Below, one piece after another: positions 1-8,814 of a stretch of 46,751 bases of DNA (positions are counted from its first letter, which is position 1; the number at the start of each line of letters is the position of its first letter). The notes under the pieces are model-generated. The model saw only the letters and a program-made list of their open reading frames with translations. It searched no databases and was not told the origin of the DNA. Made by a program: the position numbers and the translations under genes. This DNA is from Methylobacterium sp. GXS13 (lineage in GTDB: Bacteria; Pseudomonadota; Alphaproteobacteria; Rhizobiales; Beijerinckiaceae): the NCBI RefSeq assembly GCF_001455965.1, contig NZ_LKKO01000045.1, positions 1 through 46,751 on the forward strand. Reading direction: 5' to 3'.

Positions 1-1
1 C

Positions 2-220
2 CTGATCCGGCCGGTGCAGGATTGCCGCCAGGGCTACGGCGCGGCGCTCGGCCTCGCCCTGATCCTGCGGCTCGACGCCGACGGCTACGAGCAGCGGGTC
101 GAGACGCGCCTCGGCCCCGGGGCGGCCTGGCCCGGCTCCCGCCTGCACATGCTGAGCGCGGCCGGCGGCTTCGAGTTCATCGACGGCTCGCGCCGGGCGC
201 GGTCGCGGCTGCTGGGGTGA
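2..220 (+). CDS. C-terminal end of a protein cut by the window edge
   Basis: An open frame runs from the first bases of the window to a TGA at 218-220 and has no start codon that must be used, so the gene begins upstream. The visible 72 residues start with LIRPVQDCRQGYG and end in SRLLG. The motif R-P-x-Q-D-C-x-x-x-Y-G resembles the end of the beta-propeller-like domain in proteins annotated as 'glucosamine inositolphosphorylceramide transferase N-terminal-like', often next to formyl-transferase domains in Methylobacterium. That assignment is from memory of the motif and is tentative. Codon use looks normal for the window. About 100 non-coding bases separate it from the convergent toxin gene. 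Confidence 0.55.
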   Translation: MIRPVQDCRQGYGAALGLALILRLDADGYEQRVETRLGPGAAWPGSRLHMLSAAGGFEFIDGSRRARSRLLG

Positions 221-320
221 TCCGGCACGCGCAGCGGCCGGCCGGGTGCAGATGCTGAACTCGGTGCGCGCCCTCGACGGCCGAAGATCAGAAGTCTTGT
301 CTGGTCGCGATCAAGTCGCT

Positions 321-620
321 TCAAGACAGGCGGGACGGCACGTCCATGCGCTGATGCAGGACGCGGATGACATCGATTCCGGCCTCCGTCTGCCGGTAGA
401 AAATCAAATGCGATCCGACCGCGTATCTGAGATAGCCGGCACGGATCTCGACGGCGCGGCCGACCTTCGCGCCGGCGGCGAGTGCGCCGGCTGTGTCAAC
501 GATTTCCTGATGGTAGCGATCGGCCTGATCCGGCGACCACCGGCCGAACGTATAGCGCCAGATCTCATCCAGGTCGGCACGCGCCAGGGGGGTGAACCGA
601 GCGCGGGGGCTAGCGGCCAT
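321..620 (-). CDS. parE: ParE/RelE-superfamily toxin
   Basis: A 99-residue protein with the ParE pattern: an N-terminal F-T-P-x-A-x-x-D-L-x-x-I-W-x-Y segment (residues 9-23), a helical middle, and the C-terminal strand motif [11 protein letters not shown] ending in V-x-x-V-L-H-Q-R-M-D. ParE toxins characterised elsewhere poison DNA gyrase. RelE-fold relatives can cleave mRNA, so the exact target here is inferred. The ATG (618-620) lies inside the last codons of the upstream antitoxin gene, an 11-base overlap, so the two are translationally coupled. Length and order (antitoxin first) are typical for the family. The toxin looks intact. Confidence 0.9.
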   Translation of the reverse strand: MAASPRARFTPLARADLDEIWRYTFGRWSPDQADRYHQEIVDTAGALAAGAKVGRAVEIRAGYLRYAVGSHLIFYRQTEAGIDVIRVLHQRMDVPSRLS

Positions 621-855
621 ACTTGGCCCGCATCTCCTGAAGGAACGCGGAACTGTCCAGCTCCTCCGCGGGACCGGACTCTTCCCCGGCGATCAGGGCT
701 GCTTGAAGCGCGGCGACCTTCACCTCGTGCTCTTCGAGCAGGCGCAGGCCGGCGCGGACGACCTCACTGGCCGATCCGTAGCGCCCATCGGTGACCTGAC
801 GATCGATGAACCCGGCGAAATGGTCCCCGAGCGAGATAGATGTGTTCTTCGCCAT
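610..855 (-). CDS. parD: ParD-type antitoxin (ribbon-helix-helix)
   Basis: An 81-residue protein of the CopG/ParD class. The N-terminus (residues 1-35) has the short strand N-T-S-I-S-L followed by helices containing [15 protein letters not shown], the usual DNA-binding ribbon-helix-helix. The acidic C-terminal half would wrap the toxin. It should neutralise the ParE homologue encoded immediately downstream and repress its own operon. A strong ribosome-binding site (TCAGGAGG, minus strand, 861-868) sits just before the ATG. A perfect inverted repeat lies 20-40 bases upstream (876-896). The overlap with parE keeps the two proteins in a fixed ratio. Confidence 0.92.
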   Translation of the reverse strand: MAKNTSISLGDHFAGFIDRQVTDGRYGSASEVVRAGLRLLEEHEVKVAALQAALIAGEESGPAEELDSSAFLQEMRAKYGR

Positions 856-875
856 GCCGGCCTCCTGATACCAGA

Positions 876-896
876 ATGTACCATATTTTGGTACAT
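876..896. promoter_or_regulatory. Palindromic operator of the parDE operon
   Basis: ATGTACCA (876-883) and TGGTACAT (889-896) form a perfect 8-base inverted repeat around the 5-base spacer TATTT. It lies 21 bases upstream of the parD start codon, where the promoter is expected. Autoregulation by the ParD ribbon-helix-helix protein at such palindromes is established for the family. That this particular palindrome is the operator is inference from position and symmetry. Confidence 0.7.
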
Positions 897-1105
897 GGCA
901 CGCAGATTCACCGGAAGGCCAAACGGACTGATCTGTCAGCGACCAGCGCGTTTCATGACACTGTTACGCCCCCGTACGGGCTTGGCTCGCCATCGGCCCA
1001 AGAACCCGCTTGTGCCGAACGGCACCCTCGCGCATCTCGCATCGCGGCGCCGCCCGCGCTAAGCCGGAGCCCACGAACCCGAAGCCATCCGCCGAGAAGA
1101 TCTGC

Positions 1106-3088
1106 ATGGCGAGCCCCGCCGAACATGCGAGCTTCCTGCCGCCGGTCCTGACCTTCCTGGCGGCCGCGGTGATCGGCGTGCCGGTGTTCCGGCTGATCGG
1201 CCAGAGCGCCGTGCTCGGCTACCTCGTGGCCGGGGTGCTGATCGGCCCGTCCGGCCTGTCGCTGATCGCCGAGCCCGAGACCGCCGCGAGCGTCGCCGAG
1301 ATCGGCGTGGTGCTGCTGCTGTTCATCGTCGGGCTGGAATTGCACCTGTCGCAGCTCGTCTCGATGCGGCGGGACATCTTCGGCCTCGGCGCGGCGCAGC
1401 TCGTGGCCTGCGCCCTGGTCCTGGGCGGCGTCGGGCTGGCCGCCGGGCTCAGCCTCGGGGCGGCTTCGGTGATCGGGATCGCGCTCGCCCTCTCGGCCAC
1501 CGCGGTGGCGCTGCAGCTCCTGGAGGAGCGGGGCGATCTCGGCAGCGCCTACGGGGGCCGGGCCTTCGCGGTGCTGCTGTTCCAGGATCTGTCGGTGGTC
1601 GGCATCCTGGCCCTGATGCCGCTGCTCGCCACGGCCGGCGACGCCACCGGCGGGCCCGGCATCGGGTCGGCGGCGATCTCCACCGGCAAGGCGGTGGCGG
1701 CCATCCTTGCCGTGGTGCTGGTGGGCCGCTACGGCCTCAACCCGTTCTTCCGGCTGCTGGCCGCCAGTGGCGCCCGCGAGGTCATGACCGCGGCGGCGCT
1801 CCTGGTGGTGCTCGGCACCGCGCTGCTGATGGAGCAGGTCGGCCTGTCCATGGCGATGGGCGCGTTCCTGGCCGGCATCCTGCTCGCCGAATCGAACTTC
1901 CGCCATCAGCTCGAGGCCGAGATCGAGCCGTTCCGCGGCATGCTGCTCGGCCTGTTCTTCATGAGCGTCGGCATGTCGATCGACGGCGGCCTGGTCCGGG
2001 AGGTCTGGCCGGCCCTGTTCGGGGCGACGCTCGGGGCGATCCTGCTCAAGGTGGCGCTGGTCGCCGGCCTGTTCCGGCTGTTCGGCTCGGACACCCTCGG
2101 CGCCTTGCGCGGCGCCGCCGTGCTGGCGCCGGCGGGCGAGTTCGCCTTCGTGCTGCTGCCCCAGGCGGAGGATCTCGGGCTCACCGGGCCCACGGCGACG
2201 CGCTTCGCGGTGGCGCTCGCGGCGCTGACCATGCTGATCGGGCCGGTCGCCGCCAAGGGCCTCGACAAGCTGATCGAGCGCCGCACCGCCCGCGAGCAGG
2301 TCGACGTGTCGGAACCCTCCGCGGAGCTCGCCGAGAGCGGCGAGGCCAGGGTGCTCGTGATCGGCTTCGGCCGGTTCGGGCAGGTGCTGACCCAGGTGCT
2401 CCTCGCCGAGGGGATCCCGGTGACTGTGATCGACAAGGACGTGGAGCAGCTGCGCGCGGCCTCGCGTTTCGGCTTCCGGATCTATTACGGCGACGGCACT
2501 CGGCTCGACGTGCTCCGCGCCGCCGGGATCGGCCGGGTCGAGCTGGTCTGCATCTGCGTGGACGACCGCGCCGGCGCGCTCAAGATCGTCGACATCGTGC
2601 ACGAGGAGTTCTCGAACGTCCGCACCTTCGTGCGCGCCTACGACCGCCTGCACGCCGTCGAGCTGATGAACCGGGACGTCGATTACCAGATCCGCGAGAC
2701 CGCGGAATCGGCCCTCGCCTTCGGGCGGGCGGCCCTGGAGGGACTCGGCCTGTCGCCGGAGGTGGCCGCGGCCCGGGCCGACGACGTGCGCAAGCGCGAT
2801 ATCGCCCGCCTGGTGCTGCAGCAGGCCGGCGCCCTGCCGGAGGGCGCCGGATGGATGCGCGGCGCCGCGGCGGGCCTGAAGCCCGAGCCGCTGACCGAGC
2901 CGGTCCGGCCGGCGCGGGCCTTGAGCACCGAGACCCGCGACCTGATCGGCAGCGACCGGCGCGAGGCGGCCGAGCGGCTTCTGGACAAGCCCGCCCTCGC
3001 CCCGCAGGAGGCCGATGCGACCGAGGCCGAGAACGAGGTCGATCCGGAGCCCGAGCTGGAATCGGAAGGCACCGCCCGGGATGCGTGA
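1106..3088 (+). CDS. kefB: Kef-type monovalent cation:proton antiporter (CPA2) with TrkA-N domain
   Basis: A 660-residue membrane protein. Residues ~10-400 are a Na+/H+-exchanger-type domain with roughly a dozen hydrophobic segments and the CPA2 signatures G-Y-L-V-A-G-V-L-I-G-P (39-49) and L-L-F-I-V-G-L-E-L (71-79). A cytoplasmic Rossmann domain follows, starting near residue 415, with the nucleotide motif G-F-G-R-F-G and a downstream acidic residue in V-I-D-K-D. KefB/KefC proteins export K+ in exchange for H+ and are gated by NAD(H) or glutathione adducts. No KefF/KefG partner is nearby. The last ~60 residues are a low-complexity acidic tail. I chose the ATG at 1106 because the exchanger domain begins there. 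The frame is open back to 1010 but that part has no family-like sequence. Confidence 0.9.
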   Translation: MASPAEHASFLPPVLTFLAAAVIGVPVFRLIGQSAVLGYLVAGVLIGPSGLSLIAEPETAASVAEIGVVLLLFIVGLELHLSQLVSMRRDIFGLGAAQLVACALVLGGVGLAAGLSLGAASVIGIALALSATAVALQLLEERGDLGSAYGGRAFAVLLFQDLSVVGILALMPLLATAGDATGGPGIGSAAISTGKAVAAILAVVLVGRYGLNPFFRLLAASGAREVMTAAALLVVLGTALLMEQVGLSMAMGAFLAGILLAESNFRHQLEAEIEPFRGMLLGLFFMSVGMSIDGGLVREVWPALFGATLGAILLKVALVAGLFRLFGSDTLGALRGAAVLAPAGEFAFVLLPQAEDLGLTGPTATRFAVALAALTMLIGPVAAKGLDKLIERRTAREQVDVSEPSAELAESGEARVLVIGFGRFGQVLTQVLLAEGIPVTVIDKDVEQLRAASRFGFRIYYGDGTRLDVLRAAGIGRVELVCICVDDRAGALKIVDIVHEEFSNVRTFVRAYDRLHAVELMNRDVDYQIRETAESALAFGRAALEGLGLSPEVAAARADDVRKRDIARLVLQQAGALPEGAGWMRGAAAGLKPEPLTEPVRPARALSTETRDLIGSDRREAAERLLDKPALAPQEADATEAENEVDPEPELESEGTARDA

Positions 3089-3096
3089 CCGCCCCG

Positions 3097-4533
3097 ATGC
3101 CTGACGGTTTGCCCACGGCCGAGGCGGGCCGGTTCGTGACCGGCTCGATCCTCCGGCACGTGGTCGTGATGGCCGCCACCGGCTCGGTGGGGCTGATGGC
3201 GATCTTCGTGGTCGACCTGCTGTCGCTGTTCTACGTCTCGAAGCTCGGCGACCCGAAACTCACCGCGGCGATCGGTTTCGCCGCGATCGTGCAGTTCTTC
3301 GCCACCGCCGTGAATATCGGCCTGATGATCGCCGCCGGCGCCCTGGTCGGGCGGGCGGTTGGGGCGGGTGACCGGGCAGCAGCGCGGCGCCTGTCGGGCT
3401 CGGCCCTCGCGCTGGCGAGCCTCGCAGCCGCGCTCATCGCCCTGCTGATCTTCGCGCTCTCCGAGCGGTTGCTGAGCCTGATCGGCGCCAGCGGCGAGAC
3501 GCTCCGGGTCGCGCAGCTGTTCCTGCACATCACCCTGCCGTCGAACCTGCTGCTCGCCGCCGGCATGCTGTTCACCGGCCTGCTGCGCGCGGTCGGTGCG
3601 GCGCGCCAAGCCATGCTGGTCACCCTCGCGGGCGCCATCGTCACGGCCGTCCTCGACCCGCTGCTGATCTTCGGCGCCGGCCTCGGCGTCGAGGGCGCGG
3701 CGATCACGATCTGCGTGGCGCGGGCGACCTTCGTGGCGGTGGGCTTGCGCGGCGTGATGCAGCACGGGCTGCTGGCCCTGCCGCTTGTATCGGATGTCGT
3801 CTCCGACGCGCCGGTCCTGGCGACGGTCGCCGGGCCGGCAGTGCTGACGAACCTCGCGCCCTCGGTCGCGAGCGCCTTCCTGGCGCGCCTCTTTGCCGGC
3901 TACGGCGCCGATGCGGTAGCCGCCGCCGCGGTGATCGACCGCCTGACGCCGGTGGCCTTCGGGGGCCTGTTCGCCCTGTCGGGAGCGATCGGCCCGATCC
4001 TGGCGCAGAACTGGGGCGCCGGGCGGTTCGACCGGATGCGCGGGGTCCTGGGCGCGGCGATCCGGGTGACCCTGATCTACACGGCCCTGGTCTGGCTCGT
4101 CCTGGCGCTCGCCCGCGACCCGCTGGCGGGCCTGTTCGGGTTGCACGGGGTCGCGCGCGACCTGTTCGGCTTCTTCTGCCTCGCCGGCGGGGCGATCTGG
4201 TTCTTCAACGGGCTCCTGTTCCTCGGCAATGCCGCCTTCAACAATCTCGGCTTCCCGATCCGCTCGACCCTGCTGAACTGGGGCCGGGCCACCCTCGGGA
4301 CCGTGCCGCCGGCGATGCTCGGCGCCACGCTCTACGGGCCGCGCGGGGTGGTCGCCGGGATGGGCCTCGGCTCGCTGGTCTTCGGCATCCTGGGCATCCT
4401 GCTCGCCCGCCGCACCGTCGACCGGCTGGAGGCGCGGGGCGGGCGCGTTCCGCAGCCGGCGGCCACCCGCGAGGCGTCGCAGCGTGATGCGCCTTTGCCC
4501 GCCGGCCAGCCCCATCCCGGGCCGGTGAGCTGA
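3097..4533 (+). CDS. MATE-family multidrug/cation exporter
   Basis: A 478-residue integral membrane protein with about twelve hydrophobic segments in two homologous halves, the usual MATE plan. Recognisable features include R-H-V-V-V-M-A near the N-terminus, the loop G-R-A-V-G-A-G-D (interhalf MATE signature), and F-G-G-L-F-A-L-S-G-A-I-G-P-I-L-A-Q-N-W-G-A-G in the second half. MATE proteins exchange Na+ or H+ for organic cations or drugs at the inner membrane. The substrate cannot be read from sequence. It begins 8 bases after the Kef stop. An in-frame GTG at 3085 overlaps that stop as GTGA and could be the true start, so the two genes are probably cotranscribed. Confidence 0.88.
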   Translation: MPDGLPTAEAGRFVTGSILRHVVVMAATGSVGLMAIFVVDLLSLFYVSKLGDPKLTAAIGFAAIVQFFATAVNIGLMIAAGALVGRAVGAGDRAAARRLSGSALALASLAAALIALLIFALSERLLSLIGASGETLRVAQLFLHITLPSNLLLAAGMLFTGLLRAVGAARQAMLVTLAGAIVTAVLDPLLIFGAGLGVEGAAITICVARATFVAVGLRGVMQHGLLALPLVSDVVSDAPVLATVAGPAVLTNLAPSVASAFLARLFAGYGADAVAAAAVIDRLTPVAFGGLFALSGAIGPILAQNWGAGRFDRMRGVLGAAIRVTLIYTALVWLVLALARDPLAGLFGLHGVARDLFGFFCLAGGAIWFFNGLLFLGNAAFNNLGFPIRSTLLNWGRATLGTVPPAMLGATLYGPRGVVAGMGLGSLVFGILGILLARRTVDRLEARGGRVPQPAATREASQRDAPLPAGQPHPGPVS

Positions 4534-4677
4534 AGCGGGCGCAGCCCGCAATACCAGCCGATCGCTGGGCCGGAGCGGGCTGAGCACAAGATCCTTTGAC
4601 GGGAACTGGTATTTCGCCGCGCAACCGGTCACGATGGTTCGTCCCGGCCGGTCCGACCGGGACGGGGACGAGGCGTC

Positions 4678-5418
4678 ATGTTCAACCCGCTCGAGATGTT
4701 CCAGGTCCAGGGCGAGGCCGGGATCCAGGCGATGGCCCAGCAATTCGGCCTGACCCCCGAGCAGACGGCCCGCGCCTTCGAGGCGCTGATGCCGGCCCTG
4801 ACCCTCGGGCTCCAGCGCGGCGCCGGCCTGGATCCGAGCAGCTTCGCCCGAATGTTCGGCATGCCGGACACCGCACGCTCGGCCGCCCCCCAGGGCCTGG
4901 AAGCGCTGACCCAGATGTTCGGTTCGGCCCAGCTGATGCAGGGGGTGCTGCGCCAGGCCTCGGCGACCAGCGGGGTCGGCGCGCAGGTGCTGCGCCAGAT
5001 GCTGCCGATGATGGCGGGCGCCGTCGTGGCGAGCATCGTCCACATCATGCTCAACCAGCCCCAGGCCGAGCCCGCCCAAGCCCGGCCGGCGGCGCCCCCG
5101 CCCCCCGTGCCGTTCCCGTTCGGCCCGGCCTGGGGCGAGATGGCCAAGGCGTTCATGCCCGCTGCGGCCCCACCCCCACCGCCGAAACCCGTTCCCAAGT
5201 CAGCCGGGGAGAAGGCCGGCGAGGCCGGCTCCGCGATGATCGAGCACATGATGCGCACCGGGGCCGAGGTGCAGGGCAACAACATCCGGGCGATGCAGGA
5301 GCTGTTCGCGACGTTTTGGCCGTCCTCGGAAAAGCCCGCGGATCCGGCACCGCCGAAGCCCGAGCCGAGCCCGCCGAAGCCCCGCCGCGGCCGCGCGCCC
5401 GAGGGCGGGACCGGTTGA
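4678..5418 (+). CDS. DUF937-type protein, proline-rich
   Basis: A 246-residue protein. Residues ~10-130 are helical and fit DUF937 (Q-Q-F-G-L-T-P-E-Q-T and L-R-Q-M-L-P-M-M-A-G repeat-like helices), which is related to YidB. Two linkers rich in Pro, Ala and Lys follow, with a second helical piece between them containing I-E-H-M-M-R-T-G-A-E-V-Q-G-N-N. There is no signal peptide; the short hydrophobic stretch near residue 120 is probably a buried helix rather than a membrane anchor. The function of the family is unknown. GACGAGG lies 5-11 bases upstream of the ATG. It stands alone, 145 bases after the MATE gene. Confidence 0.8.
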   Translation: MFNPLEMFQVQGEAGIQAMAQQFGLTPEQTARAFEALMPALTLGLQRGAGLDPSSFARMFGMPDTARSAAPQGLEALTQMFGSAQLMQGVLRQASATSGVGAQVLRQMLPMMAGAVVASIVHIMLNQPQAEPAQARPAAPPPPVPFPFGPAWGEMAKAFMPAAAPPPPPKPVPKSAGEKAGEAGSAMIEHMMRTGAEVQGNNIRAMQELFATFWPSSEKPADPAPPKPEPSPPKPRRGRAPEGGTG

Positions 5419-5492
5419 CGCACGGCCCGGGTTGCCGCGGCCGTTGATCCGGCGCGGCGCGGACGCATCTCCTGCGGCGAAGGAGAACCTCG

Positions 5493-5804
5493 ATGACCGA
5501 TCACCTGACCGCCTGGGACAGCTGCGAAGAAACCGTTGCCGGCAATGGCGTCGCCAAGCGCACGATCCCGGGCGCCGACGCGCGCCTCGTGCGGGTCGTG
5601 GTCCCGGCGGGTGTCTCAGCCGGGCGTCACAGCCATGAGCACGAGCAGTTCGTGCAGGTGATCTCCGGCTCCGGGTTCCTCGAGACCGAGCAGGGCCGCA
5701 AGCCGTTCTCCGCCGGCAGCGTGTTCCATTTCCCCGCCGGGACGTGGCATGCCGCCGCGTTCGAGACCGAGACCGTGCTGGTCGAGACCAATTTCGTTTC
5801 CTGA
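5493..5804 (+). CDS. Small single-domain cupin
   Basis: A 103-residue protein that is one cupin barrel. Motif 1 is G-R-H-S-H-E-H-E-Q-F-V-Q-V-I-S-G-S-G, giving the metal ligands His, His and Glu. Motif 2 is P-A-G-T-W-H-A, giving the last His. Such proteins bind a divalent metal and can be dioxygenases, isomerases or simple ligand sensors; the substrate is not predictable here. A good ribosome-binding site (AAGGAGA) precedes the ATG by 8 bases. No operon partner: the next gene is convergent and broken. Confidence 0.85.
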   Translation: MTDHLTAWDSCEETVAGNGVAKRTIPGADARLVRVVVPAGVSAGRHSHEHEQFVQVISGSGFLETEQGRKPFSAGSVFHFPAGTWHAAAFETETVLVETNFVS

Positions 5805-5832
5805 ACGCGGGCGACATGTGCCCGATCCGGAC

Positions 5833-6276
5833 TCAGAGGGACGTGTTTCTGCCGAACTGCGCCTCGAGCCTTGCGGTACTGGCCACTGCCTCATGAGCGT
5901 AGCGGATTGCGGCCTCGGCGGTCAGCAGCTTGTCCTCTTGCGGGTCGAAGGCGACGCCCGTCGACAGCCTTAAGGCAGCGGCAATCGCGATCCAGGTCCC
6001 CGCGCAGGCCGGGAACGTCGCGATATAGAAGGCATACGCGTAGGCCCATGGCCCCCTGAAATCTGTTTCGGGGCAGGTCTCCGCCAAGTCGGAGAACAGA
6101 ATGACCGAGCACTCGAAGCCAGCCTCACGCCCCTGTCATGTGGCAGGGAGGTGACCGGAGACGGCTGGCGGGATCTGATCGGATTTCAGCGCCAGATCGA
6201 ATCCTATTGCATCGATGGAGGCCTGCCATTCCAGGATGCTGGAAATGGGTCTGTGGCACAGGGCGTAGGCTTCCAT
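5833..6276 (-). pseudogene. Gene of unknown function interrupted by an in-frame TGA
   Basis: Reading the minus strand from ATG at 6276, 46 codons (M-E-A-Y-A-L-C-H-R-P...) run to a TGA at 6138-6136. The same frame then continues for 100 more codons (Q-G-R-E-A-G-F-E-C ... to a stop at 5833). The two parts join into one coherent protein: W-Q-A-S-I-D-A-I-G-F-D-L before the stop, and G-F-E-C, W-A-Y-A-Y-A-F and S-T-G-V-A-F-D-P-Q-E-D-K-L-L after it. The stop falls between L-P-A-T and Q-G-R-E, where Trp (TGG) would fit. I recall similar intact bacterial proteins of unknown function but no family name. The 3' part alone has only a weak TTG start at 6087. Nonsense mutation is the simplest reading; a sequencing error cannot be excluded. 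Confidence 0.65.
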
Positions 6277-6682
6277 GGTCGTGCGCCCACCGCTAAAATC
6301 GTAAATACCCTAGAAATTCTCATTGCAATTCTATATTCAGTTATATGACCGCATAGGTCATTCATCTTAGATACAATACTGCGATACCCAGATAAAAATC
6401 AGTCAATAATTCGGATGATTATTATCGAATACATCACCGATGCATGTTTTATTCTATCGCAGTTAAATTGCGTCAAGCGATTCTGCCGCATGATGAGAGG
6501 GCGGCACACGAGGCCTCAGTCTACCGTCGCTGCGCTCACCTGCGGCAAATAATTCTTTGGGCCCGTCCAAATTGCCTGTGCTTGGCGGCACGCACCAGCC
6601 CGTGTAGGAATCCCGCTCGAATGCCCGCCCGTGCACGCCGACGAAAGGCCGGGCCCCGCCCCTACCAGAACAGAGGCAGACC
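6277..6682 (+). promoter_or_regulatory. Long AT-rich leader upstream of glyA
   Basis: About 400 bases without a convincing gene. The part from ~6296 to ~6475 is strikingly AT-rich compared with the rest of the window, and GC rises again towards glyA. It holds two clean inverted repeats: ATGACC/GGTCAT (6345-6350 and 6356-6361, spacer GCATA) and AATAAT/ATTATT (6405-6410 and 6418-6423). These are good candidates for regulator sites or a structured 5' leader. I could not fix a single -35/-10 pair. It is probably shared as the promoter region of glyA and of the divergent broken gene. Confidence 0.5.
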
Positions 6683-7987
6683 ATGAGCGCCGGTACCGCC
6701 GCCGACAAGCACTTCTCGAACAGCTTCTTCGCGGCCCCGCTGACCGAGGCCGATCCCGAGATCGCCGATGCGGTGTCGAAGGAACTCGGCCGTCAGCAGC
6801 ACGAGATCGAGCTGATCGCCTCGGAGAACATCGTCTCCCGCGCCGTGCTCGAGGCGCAGGGCTCGGTGCTCACCAACAAGTACGCGGAAGGCTATCCGGG
6901 CCGGCGCTACTACGGCGGCTGCCAGTTCGTGGACATCGCCGAGAACCTCGCCATCGAGCGCGCCAAGCGCCTGTTCGATTGCGGCTTCGCCAACGTGCAG
7001 CCGAACTCGGGCTCCCAGGCCAACCAGGGCGTGTTCCTGGCCCTGATGCAGCCCGGCGACACCTTCCTGGGCCTCGACCTCGCGGCCGGCGGCCACCTCA
7101 CCCACGGCGCCCCGCCCAACGTCTCGGGCAAGTGGTTCAAGCCGATCTCCTACACGGTGCGCCGCGATGACCAACGCATCGACATGGAGCAGGTCGCCGC
7201 GCTCGCCGAGGAGCACAAGCCGAAGGTGATCATCGCCGGCGGCTCGGGTTACCCGCGCCACTGGGACTTCGCCAAGTTCCGTGAGATCGCCGATTCCGTC
7301 GGCGCCTACTTCATGGTCGACGCGGCCCACTTCGCCGGGCTGATCGCGGCCGGCGTGCATCCGTCGCCGTTCCCGCACGCCCACGTGGTCACCACCACGA
7401 CCCACAAGACGCTCCGCGGCCCCCGCGGCGGCATGATCCTGACGAACGACGAGGCGCTCGCCAAGAAGTTCAACTCGGCGATCTTCCCCGGCCTCCAGGG
7501 CGGCCCGCTGATGCATGTCATCGCCGGCAAGGCCGTGGCCTTCGGCGAGGCGCTCAAGCCCGAGTTCAAGATCTACGCCCGTCAGGTGGTAGAGAACGCC
7601 AAGGCGCTCGCCGACACCCTGATGTCCGGCGGCTACGACATCACCTCGGGCGGCACCGACAACCACCTGATGCTGGTCGATCTTCAGCGGAAGGGCCTCA
7701 CCGGCAAGGCCGCCGAGGCCGCCCTGTCGCGGGCCGACATCACCTGCAACAAGAACGGCGTGCCGTTCGACACCCAGAAGCCGACCATCACCTCGGGCAT
7801 CCGCCTGGGTACCCCGGCCGGCACCTCGCGGGGCTTCGGCGTCGCCGAGTTCAAGCAGATCGGCGGCTTCATCGTCGAGGTGCTGGACGGCATGGTGGCC
7901 AAGGGCGAGGCCGGCGATCCGGAGGTCGAGGCCTCGGTGAAGAGCCGCGTCCACGCGCTGACCGACCGGTTCCCGATCTACGGCTGA
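6683..7987 (+). CDS. glyA: Serine hydroxymethyltransferase
   Basis: A 434-residue PLP enzyme of fold type I that interconverts serine plus tetrahydrofolate with glycine plus methylene-tetrahydrofolate. In methylotrophs with the serine cycle it also carries the main C1 assimilation flux. Signatures are near-perfect: [11 protein letters not shown] (43-53), [14 protein letters not shown] (67-80), and the PLP lysine K242 in [14 protein letters not shown]. Length is normal. CAGAGG sits 7-12 bases upstream of the ATG. It follows a long AT-rich leader and is closed by a strong hairpin (8035-8064), so it is likely its own transcription unit. Confidence 0.98.
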   Translation: MSAGTAADKHFSNSFFAAPLTEADPEIADAVSKELGRQQHEIELIASENIVSRAVLEAQGSVLTNKYAEGYPGRRYYGGCQFVDIAENLAIERAKRLFDCGFANVQPNSGSQANQGVFLALMQPGDTFLGLDLAAGGHLTHGAPPNVSGKWFKPISYTVRRDDQRIDMEQVAALAEEHKPKVIIAGGSGYPRHWDFAKFREIADSVGAYFMVDAAHFAGLIAAGVHPSPFPHAHVVTTTTHKTLRGPRGGMILTNDEALAKKFNSAIFPGLQGGPLMHVIAGKAVAFGEALKPEFKIYARQVVENAKALADTLMSGGYDITSGGTDNHLMLVDLQRKGLTGKAAEAALSRADITCNKNGVPFDTQKPTITSGIRLGTPAGTSRGFGVAEFKQIGGFIVEVLDGMVAKGEAGDPEVEASVKSRVHALTDRFPIYG

Positions 7988-8034
7988 GGCCTGTCAGCCG
8001 AGCCGATTGCGCTCAGTGCCTAGGAGAGGAATAA

Positions 8035-8064
8035 ACGCCCGCGGGTCTTCGGATCCGCGGGCGT
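8035..8064 (+). terminator. Terminator hairpin after glyA with UUCG tetraloop
   Basis: ACGCCCGCGGGTC (8035-8047) pairs with GATCCGCGGGCGT (8052-8064) over 13 positions with a single G-U wobble, closing a TTCG tetraloop in the stable C(UUCG)G context. It lies 47 bases after the glyA stop and is followed by CGTTCTG rather than a long T tract. This separates glyA from the racemase gene 40 bases further on. Confidence 0.75.
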
Positions 8065-8104
8065 CGTTCTGTCGGCGTCACGATTCTCTTCGGGACACGA
8101 CGCC

Positions 8105-8800
8105 GTGCCAAAACATATCGGGATCGTGGGATGCTCCGCCGAAGGAGCGGCGCTCTGCTATCGGACGATTTGCACGGAAGGCGCGGCGCATCTGGGTCCG
8201 CATGGACACCCGGAGGTGTCGATGCATACGCATTCCCTGGCGGCCTATGTCGATTGCCTCGATCGCGGCGATCTGGCGGGAGTCGGCGACCTGATGCTGT
8301 CCTCCGCGGCCAAGCTACAGGCTGCGGGGGCCGATTTCTTGATCTGCCCGGACAACACCATCCATCAGGCGATGGATCGGGTCCGTCCGCGCTCGCCCCT
8401 GCCCTGGCTGCACATCGCCGAGGTGGTCGCGGAGGAAGCCTCGGCCCGCGGCTTCCGCCGCCTCGGCCTGACTGGGACCCGCTGGCTCGTGGAGAGCGAC
8501 GTGTACCCGACGGCACTGCGCCGATACGGCATCGACTGCGTGATCCCGCAACCGCACGAGCGGGCCCAGCTTGGCGCGATCATCATGTCCGAGCTGGTCA
8601 ACGGGATCTTCGATCCGGCGAGCGTGGCTCAGTTCCAGACGGTCATCGCACGCCTGAAGGATGAGGAACACTGCGACGCGGTCGTGCTCGGCTGCACCGA
8701 GATCCCCCTGATCATCCATGACGGCAACGCGGCGCTGCCGACCTTGGATTCGACGCGGCTGCTTGCCCGCGCCGCCCTCAGCCAAGCGCTGGCCGCCTGA
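8105..8800 (+). CDS. Aspartate/glutamate racemase-family protein
   Basis: A 231-residue protein of the Asp/Glu/hydantoin racemase superfamily. The two catalytic cysteines of these cofactor-independent enzymes are present: C81 in [10 protein letters not shown], and C197 in [10 protein letters not shown]. The N-terminal [12 protein letters not shown] strand-loop is typical of the aspartate racemase branch. The CPDNTIH form, rather than CNT, marks a subgroup whose substrate I cannot assign. The start is GTG at 8105, giving the canonical N-terminus M-P-K-H-I-G. It is monocistronic, between the glyA terminator and a palindromic repeat. Confidence 0.87.
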   Translation: MPKHIGIVGCSAEGAALCYRTICTEGAAHLGPHGHPEVSMHTHSLAAYVDCLDRGDLAGVGDLMLSSAAKLQAAGADFLICPDNTIHQAMDRVRPRSPLPWLHIAEVVAEEASARGFRRLGLTGTRWLVESDVYPTALRRYGIDCVIPQPHERAQLGAIIMSELVNGIFDPASVAQFQTVIARLKDEEHCDAVVLGCTEIPLIIHDGNAALPTLDSTRLLARAALSQALAA

Positions 8801-8814
8801 GCCACCGCGCGTTT

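Noticed and set aside
953..2653. 566-codon open frame on the minus strand opposite the Kef antiporter gene
   Set aside because: Composition is dominated by Arg, Asp, His, Glu and Gln with no domain pattern, as expected for an antisense frame of GC-rich coding DNA. The plus strand has clear antiporter motifs.
2683..5079. 798-codon minus-strand open frame across the MATE and DUF937 genes
   Set aside because: It covers three genes with recognisable plus-strand products and has the same low-complexity Arg/Gly/Gln composition as other shadow frames.
6151..6348. 65-codon plus-strand frame in the AT-rich glyA leader
   Set aside because: It is opposite the broken minus-strand gene, which has far better protein character, and has no ribosome-binding site.
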